From contig NZ_JANZNQ010000003.1 in the NCBI RefSeq assembly GCF_027257955.1, forward strand, positions 1-64,000: a stretch of 64,000 nucleotides of DNA. Direction: 5' to 3'. This stretch comes from Zhongshania aquatica. Its GTDB lineage: Bacteria; Pseudomonadota; Gammaproteobacteria; Pseudomonadales; Spongiibacteraceae. Shown in pieces: positions 38,958 through 50,816 of the stretch; position 1 is the stretch's first letter; each line of letters opens with the position of its first letter. The position numbers and the translations under genes were made by a program. Below the pieces are notes generated by a model, which had not been told where the DNA came from, ran no database searches, and was given only the letters and a program-made list of their open reading frames with translations.

Positions 38958-40310
38958 TTAGCGACTAGCTTCTCTCATCGTCACAAACTCTTCAGCAACT
39001 GTCGGGTGTATTCCAATCGTCGAATCGAAATCGGCCTTAGTTGCACCCGCTTTAATCGCCACCGCAATCCCCTGAATAATCTCTCCTGCGTCGTCGCCCA
39101 TCATATGAGCGCCGACCACTTTGTCGCTGGCCTTATCAACAATCAACTTTAAAAACGTCTTAGTCATGTTGCCGCTTAAAGTGTGCTTTAAGTGGGTAAA
39201 CCGAGAGGTAAATACAGCGATATCGCCGTAGCGTTCCCGCGCGTCTTCTTCACTAAATCCGACAGTCGCTAAGTTAGGTTGTGAAAAAATTGCCGTTGGA
39301 ATAAAGCTGTAATCAAGAACGGTTTGGTCGCCTTTAAACAAACGTTTAGCTAAGTTCATGCCCTCAGCGAGCGCTACCGGCGTTAATTCCATGCCAGCGG
39401 TGACATCACCAACGGCATAAATCGAAGGCTCCGTTGTTTTAAAACCTTGATCAACAGCAATATAACCCTCGTCGGTTAAGCTCACACTGGTATTTTCAAG
39501 GCCAAGTCCATCCAGTAACGGTTTGCGACCAGTTGCATATAAGACTTGGTCGGTAACTACATTTTCTCCGCTTTCTAATGTCAGTTGGTAGCGCCCGTCT
39601 TTCTTGATGATTTCCGCCACGTTATCGTTGAATCGTAACTTGATACCCTTGGCACGCATCTCCTCGGCTAACTGCGCGCGTATTTCTGAATCGAATCCGC
39701 GCAAGAACAAATCACCACGATAAATTTGCTCTACGTCGACACCTAAACCATGCAAGATTCCGGCAAATTCAGTGGCGATATAACCGCCACCAACAATCAC
39801 CGCATGTTTAGGTAAATGTTCTAAATAAAAGAATTCATTGGAGCTGATCGCAAACTCGCGGCCCGGAAACTCTGGAATAAACGGCCAGCCACCTACAGAA
39901 ATTAAAATAGACTTCGCTGTGTACTGCTTTCCTTCCACCTCAACGGTATTTGGATCGATAATTCGCGCGTGGCCATTAATTAACTCAACCCCGGCGTTGC
40001 GCAATAAATTCCCGTAAATGCCGTTTAATCGCTCAATTTCTTTGGTTTTATTGTCCCGAAGACGCGGCCAATCGAGCTCTTGAACCTCACAGTCCCAGCC
40101 AAAGCCCTTTGCATCACTGAAGTCTTCACGATAATGCGCGGCGTAACTGAATAGTTTTTTAGGGACACAGCCAACATTTACACAGGTGCCGCCTAAATAA
40201 CGGGATTCAGCAATAGCGACTTTAGCCCCAAATCCAGAAGACATTCGAGCAGCGCGCACACCGCCAGAGCCAGCGCCAATAACAAACAAGTCGTAATCCG
40301 TCTCGCTCAC
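38958..40310 (-). CDS. gor: glutathione-disulfide reductase
   Basis: NADPH-dependent flavoenzyme that reduces oxidised glutathione in the cytoplasm, 450 aa. FAD-binding GAGSGG (12-17), redox pair Cys43/Cys48 in GGTCVNVGCVPKK, NAD(P) site around VGGGYIATEFAG, ATGRKP, and the C-terminal GIHPTVAEEF His/Glu pair are all present. It is the last gene of a minus-strand run after cysG (45-base gap). Confidence 0.95.
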   Translation of the reverse strand: MSETDYDLFVIGAGSGGVRAARMSSGFGAKVAIAESRYLGGTCVNVGCVPKKLFSYAAHYREDFSDAKGFGWDCEVQELDWPRLRDNKTKEIERLNGIYGNLLRNAGVELINGHARIIDPNTVEVEGKQYTAKSILISVGGWPFIPEFPGREFAISSNEFFYLEHLPKHAVIVGGGYIATEFAGILHGLGVDVEQIYRGDLFLRGFDSEIRAQLAEEMRAKGIKLRFNDNVAEIIKKDGRYQLTLESGENVVTDQVLYATGRKPLLDGLGLENTSVSLTDEGYIAVDQGFKTTEPSIYAVGDVTAGMELTPVALAEGMNLAKRLFKGDQTVLDYSFIPTAIFSQPNLATVGFSEEDARERYGDIAVFTSRFTHLKHTLSGNMTKTFLKLIVDKASDKVVGAHMMGDDAGEIIQGIAVAIKAGATKADFDSTIGIHPTVAEEFVTMREASR

Positions 40311-40355
40311 GGGTTCTCCTTTAAATTCTTATAGGTATTGTGTGAAATAAGATGT

Positions 40356-41759
40356 TTATAGTGCAGTAGAAGCCAAATCGTATTTTTCATACCACGCTAG
40401 CTTTTCACGCAACTTAACTACTTCACCAACAATAATTAACGTCGGCGCACGAACTGGCTCGTCTTTTAGTGTATCAACCATTGTTGCCAATGTTGCTACT
40501 ACGACTTTCTGATTCGGCGTCGTTCCTTGCTGAACAACCGCAATTGGGGTTTCAGCGGGACGACCAAACTCCATCAACTTTTCGCAAATAGTGGGTAAGC
40601 CTACGAGGCCCATATAAAAAACCACGGTTTGCGCGGGCCTGACCAATTCGTCCCAGGGCAAATTGATGCTGTGATCTTTCAGATGGCCAGTCACAAAACG
40701 CACTGACTGAGCATAATCTCGGTGGGTTAACGGAATACCTGCATAACTTGCACAACCAGCTGCCGCGGTAATACCAGGCACAACTTGAAAGGGAATTTTT
40801 TCTTCGGCTAGTAGCTCGATTTCCTCACCGCCGCGACCAAAAATAAAGGGATCCCCCCCTTTTAAGCGGGCAACTTTCTTCCCCTCTTTTGCGTATTTTA
40901 CCAGCAGCATATTTATATCCTGCTGGGGGACCGCGTGATCTGACCGTGCCTTACCGACATAAATACGTTCTGCGTCTTTGCGGCACATGTCAACAATCGC
41001 GGGTGCCACCAACCTGTCGTATAAAACCACGTCCGCTCTCTGTAAAAGGCGCAAGGCCTTGAACGTCATAAGATCTGGATCACCTGGCCCGGCGCCAATT
41101 AAATACACTTCACCGCCTGGCTCTACCGTGCCATTTTTTATCGCGTCGCCGAGCATAGTCGCCGCGGCATTTTCGTTGCCAGCAAACACCATTTCAGCAA
41201 TTGGGCCCTGTAGGGTTTGCTCCCAGAAATGCCGACGATCCTCAATATTGTCAAAACGAGCCTTCACTTTATCACGGAACTGGCCAGCCAAATTGGCCAA
41301 ACGACCGTAAGCCGCGGGAATGCTGGATTCTAACCGGGAGCGCATTAAGCGCGCGACAACTGGACTTCGACCACCGCTACTGATGGCAATGATTAGTGGC
41401 GAGCGGTCGATAATCGCAGGCAAAATAACACTGCATAAACTTGGGCTATCAACAACATTCACGGGAATATGACGCTTATGACAAGCCTGCGAAACACGAG
41501 TATTTAAATCATGGTCATCTGTCGCGGCAATAACTAAAAATACGTCATCTAGCAGATGCTCGCCGTATTCACCGCGAATACATTCGCCACCGGCATTTAA
41601 ACAGAGTTTTGACAACTCTGGCAGAATGTCATGGGCAACTAACCGTAATTTCGCGCCGGCTTTGCAGAGCAAACGCGCTTTGCGCAGCGCGACTTGCCCG
41701 CCACCGATCAGTAAGCAGGGTTTGTTGCGAAGATCAGTAAAAAGGGGGAGAAACTCCAT
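40356..41759 (-). CDS. cysG: siroheme synthase, bifunctional CysG
   Basis: Converts uroporphyrinogen III to siroheme, the cofactor of sulfite and nitrite reductases. The N-terminal half (about 1-150) has the NAD site [15 protein letters not shown] and does precorrin-2 oxidation and iron insertion. The C-terminal half (about 215-460) is the SAM uroporphyrinogen methyltransferase with [15 protein letters not shown] and [16 protein letters not shown]. Full fusion length of 467 aa. It starts 4 bases after the serS stop. Confidence 0.96.
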   Translation of the reverse strand: MEFLPLFTDLRNKPCLLIGGGQVALRKARLLCKAGAKLRLVAHDILPELSKLCLNAGGECIRGEYGEHLLDDVFLVIAATDDHDLNTRVSQACHKRHIPVNVVDSPSLCSVILPAIIDRSPLIIAISSGGRSPVVARLMRSRLESSIPAAYGRLANLAGQFRDKVKARFDNIEDRRHFWEQTLQGPIAEMVFAGNENAAATMLGDAIKNGTVEPGGEVYLIGAGPGDPDLMTFKALRLLQRADVVLYDRLVAPAIVDMCRKDAERIYVGKARSDHAVPQQDINMLLVKYAKEGKKVARLKGGDPFIFGRGGEEIELLAEEKIPFQVVPGITAAAGCASYAGIPLTHRDYAQSVRFVTGHLKDHSINLPWDELVRPAQTVVFYMGLVGLPTICEKLMEFGRPAETPIAVVQQGTTPNQKVVVATLATMVDTLKDEPVRAPTLIIVGEVVKLREKLAWYEKYDLASTAL

Positions 41760-41763
41760 TGAA

Positions 41764-43104
<1,341 letters not shown>

Positions 43105-43108
43105 TTAA

Positions 43109-43480
43109 CTATCGGAATAAAGTCATGCCCAGCCAGCATCCAAAGACGCAGCTCGCCAGAGTTGCCAACATATAACTAAGTGCCAAAGCGATTTTGCCCG
43201 TTTCTAACATCGCGACAGATTCCAGTGAGAACGTAGAAAAAGTCGTGAATGCACCCAAAAAGCCGACCATTAGTACATAACGCCAATCTGAATGAATAAC
43301 GGATTTTTCGGTGATCAATACATAGATTGCACCAATGGTGAACGAGCCCGCAATATTTACTGCAAATGTAGCCACTGGCCAATGACCTTGGCTTAGATAA
43401 GTGGCGACCGCACGGCCTATTCCGTAACGACTTAAGGCGCCACAGGCACCACCTAAGGCAATGAGAAAATAGACTTGCAC
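43109..43480 (-). CDS. crcB: fluoride ion channel CrcB/Fluc
   Basis: Small dual-topology membrane channel that lets fluoride leave the cell. 123 aa with four helices, GGACGALSRYGIG near the N-terminus, VNIAGSFTIG and the pore signature GFLGAFTTFSTFS. It sits between rarA and serS, its usual place in pseudomonads. No fluoride riboswitch was recognised upstream. Confidence 0.94.
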   Translation of the reverse strand: MQVYFLIALGGACGALSRYGIGRAVATYLSQGHWPVATFAVNIAGSFTIGAIYVLITEKSVIHSDWRYVLMVGFLGAFTTFSTFSLESVAMLETGKIALALSYMLATLASCVFGCWLGMTLFR

Positions 43481-43524
43481 GAGTTTGTCTCCGATTTGAG
43501 GCGCGCTATTCTACCGCATTCGGC

Positions 43525-44832
43525 TTAACGATAACGTGTATGCGGGGATGCCGCATCACGTTCGCGTAAATATCGCAGTTTTTCAGCGATTTTTTTCTCT
43601 AAGCCGCGCTCGACGGGTTGATAATAGACGGCGTCTTTTATCTCTTCAGGTAGATAATTTTCACCTGCGGCGTAAGCATCTACCTCGTCGTGGGCGTAGC
43701 GATAGCCATCGCCAAAACCTTGCGTCTTCATCATCCCTGTTGGCGCGTTGCGTAAATGCATGGGCACCTCATAGCTAGGTGCAGCCGCTATGTCGCGTTT
43801 CACGGCATTATAGGCTGTATACACCGCATTGCTTTTTGGCGCAGCGGCAAGATAGCAAACAGCCTGCGCCATCGCTAATTCACCCTCTGGGCTCCCTAAC
43901 CGTTCCTGAACATCCCAGGCATCTAAACAAATACGCAGTGCACGTGGGTCGGCATTGCCAATATCTTCACTGGCCATGCGCACTAAGCGGCGGGCAACAT
44001 ACAAGGGTTCACAGCCACCATCTAACATTCGGGCAAACCAATATAGCGCGCCGTCAGGTGAGCTACCCCGTACAGATTTATGTAGCGCAGAAATTTGCTC
44101 GTAAAACAAATCGCCACCTTTGTCGAAACGACGGGGCTGACCACTTAAGAGCTGATCGACAATATCTTCACTCAAAACACGACCGTCGCCACGGTCAAGC
44201 ACCATGTCTCCCGCAAGCTCAATAAGGTTGAGCGCACGCCTTGCATCGCCGTCGGCATGTGCGGCGATGCGCGCAATTTGCTCATCGCCAAGCTCCCACG
44301 ACTCCCGTTCTACCGCGTGTTGAATAATACGGGTCAGAGCATCATCATTCAGGGCGTTAAGCTGATAAACCCGTGCGCGCGATAACAAGGCATTATTGAT
44401 TTCAAACGAAGGGTTTTCTGTTGTCGCGCCGACAAATATGACAGTGCCATCTTCTACGTAGGGTAAAAAGGCATCCTGCTGCGCCTTATTAAATCGGTGT
44501 ACTTCGTCGATAAATAAAATCGTTCTGCGCTTAAAAAACTGCTGCTTTTTTGCTTCGTCTACGGCAGCTCGAATGTCTTTCACGCCGGCAAGTACTGCCG
44601 AAATACTGATAAAATGCGCATCGCAAAGCTGGGCGATCAATTGCGCAAGTGTGGTTTTACCCACACCTGGCGGCCCCCAGAAGATCATGGAGTGAAGTTG
44701 GCCGGAGTCTAAGGCCCTGCGCAGCGGCTTATCTTCACCCAGCAGATGTTCTTGGCCGAGGTAGTGCTCTAGGGTTTGCGGCCGCATACGCGCCGCTAGC
44801 GGCATTCCTGCTTGTATGGGCCCATCAATCAA
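43525..44832 (-). CDS. rarA: replication-associated recombination protein RarA/MgsA
   Basis: AAA+ ATPase acting at stalled replication forks. Walker A GPPGVGKT (53-60), Walker [13 protein letters not shown], sensor [11 protein letters not shown] and a C-terminal tetramerisation domain ([11 protein letters not shown] onward). 435 aa. Start overlaps the lolA stop by four bases, so the two genes are coupled. Confidence 0.95.
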   Translation of the reverse strand: MIDGPIQAGMPLAARMRPQTLEHYLGQEHLLGEDKPLRRALDSGQLHSMIFWGPPGVGKTTLAQLIAQLCDAHFISISAVLAGVKDIRAAVDEAKKQQFFKRRTILFIDEVHRFNKAQQDAFLPYVEDGTVIFVGATTENPSFEINNALLSRARVYQLNALNDDALTRIIQHAVERESWELGDEQIARIAAHADGDARRALNLIELAGDMVLDRGDGRVLSEDIVDQLLSGQPRRFDKGGDLFYEQISALHKSVRGSSPDGALYWFARMLDGGCEPLYVARRLVRMASEDIGNADPRALRICLDAWDVQERLGSPEGELAMAQAVCYLAAAPKSNAVYTAYNAVKRDIAAAPSYEVPMHLRNAPTGMMKTQGFGDGYRYAHDEVDAYAAGENYLPEEIKDAVYYQPVERGLEKKIAEKLRYLRERDAASPHTRYR

Positions 44833-45440
44833 GACTGGCGAGCCTCAGCCTCGTTAAACTCGAAGGTTTTCGCGTCAAACTTGCCGTTGTATTTAGGCTC
44901 GATAAAATCGATTTGAGTCGTCTGCTCCAAGGTGTCCTTTAAACGCATACCGGTCAATTTGCCCATGGTGAAGAGCAGACGCATTTCAGAAAATGCACCG
45001 GGCTGTTTAGGAAGCAACACGAATTCTCGGGTGTTTCCTGATTTAATCACGCTTACATCGTAGTCCGCCGCCAGCTGATCTATTGATGCGCCAATAATCA
45101 TTGCAGGGGTTTGCGACATTTGCGAATCGAAAGGATCAGAATTCAGCTGGTCAAGATCAGCATCATAGCGCCATACCGTCTTACCATTGCTCACCAGTAG
45201 ATAGTGAAACGGTTCAAGACTCTCCCAGCGAATAAAATTAGGACGTTTTAGCGCAATTGTTCCCTTGCTTTCTTGCAGTACCTCACCGCTAGCGTCGCGA
45301 ACTTGCTGAATAAATTTAGAGTTTAGACTTTGGGCACCGGAAAGATGTAGATGTAATTGGGCAACGTCGCCCTCTGCATAGGCTGAAATTTGTAACAGAG
45401 ATAAGCATAAAAATAGAAACAACTTACGCATAATTTTCAC
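44829..45440 (-). CDS. lolA: outer-membrane lipoprotein carrier LolA
   Basis: Periplasmic chaperone that takes lipoproteins from the LolCDE release complex to LolB. A signal peptide (LFLFLCLSLLQISAYA) is followed by the LolA fold with FIQQVRDASG, RPNFIRWES and DLDQL. 203 aa is normal. It follows ftsK by two bases and overlaps rarA. Confidence 0.94.
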   Translation of the reverse strand: MKIMRKLFLFLCLSLLQISAYAEGDVAQLHLHLSGAQSLNSKFIQQVRDASGEVLQESKGTIALKRPNFIRWESLEPFHYLLVSNGKTVWRYDADLDQLNSDPFDSQMSQTPAMIIGASIDQLAADYDVSVIKSGNTREFVLLPKQPGAFSEMRLLFTMGKLTGMRLKDTLEQTTQIDFIEPKYNGKFDAKTFEFNEAEARQS

Positions 45441-45442
45441 TT

Positions 45443-47764
45443 TTAATCACGTGGCGGCGGAGCCAGCACTTCCCTACTTCCGTTGCTGGCCATTTCAGTT
45501 ACGACACCGGCCGCTTCCATTGTTTCAATTAATCGTGCTGCGCGATTGTAACCAATACGTAATTTACGTTGCACGGACGAGATCGAGGCCCGTCTGCTTT
45601 CGGTAACATATTGCACCGCTTCGTCGTATAGTGCGTCACCCTCGCCGTCATCACCGCCGCCTTCAGGTGCCATACCCGGCATCGCATCGGTGGCACTACC
45701 CTCTTCTAAGAGGCCGTCAATATATTGAGGTTCACCGCGACGCTTCCAATCCGCAACCACGCGATGAACCTCTTCATCGGAGACAAACGCGCCGTGAACA
45801 CGAATAGGAATACCTGCGCCAGGCGGTAAATAAAGCATATCGCCATGGCCAAGTAGCTGTTCAGCACCACCCTGATCAAGAATCGTCCTAGAATCAATTT
45901 TGGATGACACTTGAAAACCAATACGCGTCGGCACGTTTGCTTTGATTAAACCGGTAATAACGTCCACTGAAGGCCGCTGCGTCGCAAGTAATAAGTGAAT
46001 ACCCGCCGCTCGTGCTTTTTGCGCGATACGGGCAATTAATTCTTCAACTTTTTTGCCGACGATCATCATCATGTCAGCAAACTCGTCAATCACCACGACG
46101 ATAGATGGCAGAACCACCAAGTCTGGTGCTTGGGCCTCTTCTAAGCCTGCTTGATAATGGTCTTCCGGTTTCCAAAGCGGATCTTTTATGGGCTCGCCCG
46201 CTAAAATGGCGTCTTTAATCTTGCGATTAAAGCCCGCTAAATTACGAACACCCATTTTCGACATAAGCTTGTAGCGCCGCTCCATCTCAGCTACACACCA
46301 GCGCAGTCCATTGGCGGCGTCTTTCATGTCGGTTATTACCGGTGTCAATAAATGAGGAATACCGTCGTAGACCGACAGTTCCAACATTTTCGGGTCTACC
46401 AACATCAAGCGAACTTCTTCAGGCGTTGACTTGTATAACAAACTTATCAGCATCGCGTTTACGCCCACTGATTTACCCGAGCCTGTGGTACCAGCGACCA
46501 ATAGATGCGGCATCTTACCGAGGTCCGCGCATACTGGTTCACCGGAAATATCGTGACCTAGGGCTAGCGTTAACGGCGATTTACTGGACTCAAATACCTC
46601 AGAAGCTAATACGTCATGGAAGTTAACAATCTCGCGATCTTCGTTCGGGATTTCGATGCCCACATAAGGTTTGCCAGGTATAACTTCAACAACCCGAACA
46701 CTAATAACCGCAAGGGAACGAGCCAAATCCTTCACCAAGTTCGAGATCTTGCTGACCTTCACTCCCGCATCTGGCTCCAGCTCAAATCGCGTAATAACCG
46801 GACCGGGAAATACCGCCACTACTTTTGCAGATACCCCAAAATCCAGTAGTTTGATCTCTAATAAGCGCGACATTGCTTCTAGGGTTTCTGGCGAAAAACC
46901 GCGATCCGGGTTGTGAATGGCTTTATCTAATAAACTCAAAGACGGCAAGGTGCCGGTGACCGGGCCATCAAATAGCGTTGTCTGACGTTCCTTTTCTGGG
47001 CGCGCTGATTTAACGACCGGCTTTGGTGGCGGCGATATCTGCGGTGGAACTCTGGTTTTTAAAATTTCGGTTTTGGTGGTGAATGCTTCGTGACGCTCTT
47101 TTGCTGCGGTTGCGGCCTTTTTCTTCTCTGCACGGGCTTGACGATAACTATATATCGCGTCAATGCTACGATCATATAATTTCAACGTTAGTGCGCCGAC
47201 AGAGTCCATGAGCCGTATCCAGGACAAGTCCGTGAACACAGTAAGCCCGAACAACAATATAGCCAGCAATAGCAAACGGCTACCGAATTCATTAAACGAC
47301 GCCAAGGTAGCGTGACCAACGGCGTCGCCAAGCACGCCACCCGCACCAAATGGCAAACCACTAGTGCCGTAATCGCCATTTGCCGCAAGGCCAGTACTGG
47401 AGATCATCACCAACACCAGCCCAATAGTACGGAGAGAAAATATTAAGGAATCGAAGGCTGACGGCCGATAACGCGACTTGAATAGCCGCCATGCCCGAAA
47501 CGCCAACATACTGGGAAACAAATAAGCCATATAGCCAAACAACGCAAAAAACACGTCTGCCAACCATGCACCAACAGGTCCGCCGGCATTGACTACGCCA
47601 TCACCGTTACCTGTTCTAGACCAACCGGGGTCATTTCCGCTGTATGTTAAGAGAGAAACAAAAATATAGATGCAAACCGCGACGAATGCGATTAACAAGC
47701 CTTCGCGTAGTCGCAAATGCAAAATTTCGCGGTTATCCGCAGATGTCGTTGTCGGTTTAGGCAA
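45443..47764 (-). CDS. ftsK: DNA translocase FtsK
   Basis: Septal ATP-driven DNA pump coupling chromosome dimer resolution with division. Four or five N-terminal membrane helices (about 20-190) are followed by a short linker, the motor with Walker A GTTGSGKS (about 424-431) and [12 protein letters not shown], and the gamma DNA-reading winged helix at the C-terminus ([19 protein letters not shown]). At 773 aa it has the short linker typical of pseudomonads, unlike the 1300-residue E. coli protein. Divergent from trxB. Confidence 0.96.
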   Translation of the reverse strand: MPKPTTTSADNREILHLRLREGLLIAFVAVCIYIFVSLLTYSGNDPGWSRTGNGDGVVNAGGPVGAWLADVFFALFGYMAYLFPSMLAFRAWRLFKSRYRPSAFDSLIFSLRTIGLVLVMISSTGLAANGDYGTSGLPFGAGGVLGDAVGHATLASFNEFGSRLLLLAILLFGLTVFTDLSWIRLMDSVGALTLKLYDRSIDAIYSYRQARAEKKKAATAAKERHEAFTTKTEILKTRVPPQISPPPKPVVKSARPEKERQTTLFDGPVTGTLPSLSLLDKAIHNPDRGFSPETLEAMSRLLEIKLLDFGVSAKVVAVFPGPVITRFELEPDAGVKVSKISNLVKDLARSLAVISVRVVEVIPGKPYVGIEIPNEDREIVNFHDVLASEVFESSKSPLTLALGHDISGEPVCADLGKMPHLLVAGTTGSGKSVGVNAMLISLLYKSTPEEVRLMLVDPKMLELSVYDGIPHLLTPVITDMKDAANGLRWCVAEMERRYKLMSKMGVRNLAGFNRKIKDAILAGEPIKDPLWKPEDHYQAGLEEAQAPDLVVLPSIVVVIDEFADMMMIVGKKVEELIARIAQKARAAGIHLLLATQRPSVDVITGLIKANVPTRIGFQVSSKIDSRTILDQGGAEQLLGHGDMLYLPPGAGIPIRVHGAFVSDEEVHRVVADWKRRGEPQYIDGLLEEGSATDAMPGMAPEGGGDDGEGDALYDEAVQYVTESRRASISSVQRKLRIGYNRAARLIETMEAAGVVTEMASNGSREVLAPPPRD

Positions 47765-47929
47765 AAGAAAACAAATTCCTAGTTACATCGAGCTAAAACA
47801 GCAGATTGCCAGCAGCATACTTGCCGTTACGAGAAAAATTTAATTCAAATTATGTTAATGGCGCTGACAGCAAGCCTATTGAAAATACCAATTCGGGCCC
47901 AATATTAGCACTATGTCAGGTCATTTGTC

Positions 47930-47953
47930 GCCGCATAGACATTTTGATGCGGC
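47930..47953. promoter_or_regulatory. inverted repeat between ftsK and trxB
   Basis: GCCGCAT (47930-47936) and ATGCGGC (47947-47953) are perfect 7-base arms in the divergent intergenic space. Possibly an operator or leader hairpin; no matching regulator is known to me. Confidence 0.3.
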
Positions 47954-48022
47954 CGCAGAATTAACCTATGATATGCGCCTTATATCAGTCATTTCGGAAT
48001 GAACCAAGTTCACTCCCCCTGA

Positions 48023-48991
<969 letters not shown>

Positions 48992-49010
48992 TCCTTAGCA
49001 GCTTATCAAT

Positions 49011-49736
49011 ATGCCAACTATTCCATGGCTAGACGTTGATAAGCTGGTTTTTCCGGACGTCGAAAATGCATTAGATGATCCCAACGGCTTGCTTGCCGTT
49101 GGTGGTGATCTCAGTAGAGCGCGCATTATAACTGCCTATCGTCAAGGCATCTTTCCTTGGTATGAAGATTCACAGCCTATTCTTTGGTGGTCACCGCATC
49201 CAAGAGCGATACTCATCCCTCAACAGGTCTATATCAATCGTAGTCTGCGCAAAATATTGCGCCGACAGGACTATTCAGTTCGGTTTGATACCGCGTTTAG
49301 AGAGGTTTTAGCCGGTTGCGCGACACTAAGCCCCAAACGCACCGGTACATGGATAACAGACGATATGTCCGCCGCTTATCAAGACCTGCACGAGGCGGGC
49401 TGGGCCCATTCGGTTGAAGTCTGGCGAAATGAAAAACTGATTGGCGGTCTATACGGCATGGCGATTGGCAAAGTGTTTTATGGTGAGTCCATGTTTAGTC
49501 GTGAGACGAACGCATCCAAAATCGCTTTAATCCATCTTTGCGGGCAACTTGAGGACTGGGGATATCCACTGATTGATTGTCAGGTAGGAAATGACTACCT
49601 TGGCAGTATGGGCGCGCAAGACATTAGCCGCGAGGCCTTCAAAGAACATCTAGAGCAGTACACGAACACCCCTGGTAAACCCGTTGAAAAGTGGACTATG
49701 AATTGGCGATATGGACATTCGTCGCTAGTGGAATAA
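49011..49736 (+). CDS. aat: leucyl/phenylalanyl-tRNA--protein transferase
   Basis: Adds Leu or Phe from charged tRNA to proteins with N-terminal Arg or Lys, marking them for ClpS/ClpAP. 241 aa with the family blocks FPDVENALDDPNGLLAVGG, GIFPWYEDSQPILWWSPHPR and GESMFSRETNASKIAL. It is two bases upstream of bpt, with clpS and clpA close by. Confidence 0.96.
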   Translation: MPTIPWLDVDKLVFPDVENALDDPNGLLAVGGDLSRARIITAYRQGIFPWYEDSQPILWWSPHPRAILIPQQVYINRSLRKILRRQDYSVRFDTAFREVLAGCATLSPKRTGTWITDDMSAAYQDLHEAGWAHSVEVWRNEKLIGGLYGMAIGKVFYGESMFSRETNASKIALIHLCGQLEDWGYPLIDCQVGNDYLGSMGAQDISREAFKEHLEQYTNTPGKPVEKWTMNWRYGHSSLVE

Positions 49737-49738
49737 GC

Positions 49739-50443
49739 ATGACAGACTCGAAGGAAATAAAACTCTACGCAACCTACCCCCATCCCTGTAGCTATTTTGA
49801 TGATCGGGAAGCGAAGACGATTTTCATTGATCCTGATATGTCTCCCTCACCAACCTTATACAGTGAATTATCGCGCCGTGGATTTCGTCGCAGCGGCAGT
49901 CACATTTATAGACCGGACTGCAGTCGCTGCAAAGAATGCATCGCTAGCCGGGTGCCGGTGAACACATTTGCGCCGTCTCGGAGTCAGCGGCGAACGATGA
50001 GTCGCAATGATGATTTAAGAAGCGAAATTTCACCAACACTGTCCTCAGACGCCTACGAATTGTACGAACGCTATATAAATGGTCGGCATCGCGACGGCGA
50101 TATGTTTCCACCGTCAAAAGAACAATTTGATAGTTTTCTAGGTCAAAGCAATGCCACAACGGTGTATGTTCATTTTTACGAAGGTACAAAACTCATTGCC
50201 ATCGCGGTCACTGACGTTTTAGACGATGGCTTATCGGCGATATATACCTTCTATGATCCAGACTTAACCCGTCGAAGCCTTGGTGTTTACGGTATTCTTT
50301 GGCAAATATCGTACGCTAAATCGCTTGAATTGCCCTTTATTTACTTAGGATATTGGATTCGCGACTGTCAAAAAATGAGTTACAAAATCGACTACCGACC
50401 CATAGAACTGCTGATAAACAGTCGTTGGGTACGACTTAACTAA
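49739..50443 (+). CDS. bpt: aspartate/glutamate leucyltransferase (Bpt)
   Basis: Adds Leu to proteins with N-terminal Asp or Glu, the second branch of the bacterial N-degron pathway. It has the N-terminal ATE domain with a cysteine set CSRCKECIASRVP and the C-terminal GNAT-like part with YTFYDPDLTRRSLGVY and LGYWIRDCQKMSYK. The start at 49739 follows the aat stop at once (234 aa); a longer frame from 49691 would overlap aat by 46 bases and adds nothing conserved. Confidence 0.94.
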   Translation: MTDSKEIKLYATYPHPCSYFDDREAKTIFIDPDMSPSPTLYSELSRRGFRRSGSHIYRPDCSRCKECIASRVPVNTFAPSRSQRRTMSRNDDLRSEISPTLSSDAYELYERYINGRHRDGDMFPPSKEQFDSFLGQSNATTVYVHFYEGTKLIAIAVTDVLDDGLSAIYTFYDPDLTRRSLGVYGILWQISYAKSLELPFIYLGYWIRDCQKMSYKIDYRPIELLINSRWVRLN

Positions 50444-50593
50444 GAGGGATCTTGTGGTAAGTCGTATCAATCACCCGTGTAAATTGCCAAACACCGTAAA
50501 TTAAGGCAAAATGCGCGCAGTTTTGACAGCCCACCGTGGCCATCAGGGCCTCTCTATCATTAATTCTTAAAGACTTTCGAGGATAGTTGCCGA

Positions 50594-50812
50594 ATGGCGA
50601 AAGAAGACCAGATTGAAATGGAAGGCGAAGTCATCGATACCTTGCCAAACACAACCTTTCGCGTGCGCCTAGAAAATGGACACGTAGTGACTGCCCATAT
50701 CTCGGGCAAAATGCGTAAGCATTACATCCGTATTCTTACCGGAGATAAGGTCAAGGTTGAATTAACCCCCTATGACCTTAGCAAAGGTCGCATTACTTTC
50801 CGCGGTCGTTAA
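50594..50812 (+). CDS. infA: translation initiation factor IF-1
   Basis: 72-residue OB-fold protein that sits in the ribosomal A site during initiation. The sequence [19 protein letters not shown] and the end [13 protein letters not shown] are diagnostic. It lies 150 bases after bpt; its stop is only 4 bases from the stop of the converging clpA. Confidence 0.98.
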   Translation: MAKEDQIEMEGEVIDTLPNTTFRVRLENGHVVTAHISGKMRKHYIRILTGDKVKVELTPYDLSKGRITFRGR

Positions 50813-50816
50813 TACT

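Noticed and set aside
50444-50593. Possible tRNA or small RNA between bpt and infA
   Set aside because: I could not draw a cloverleaf; only a short GGCC repeat is present.
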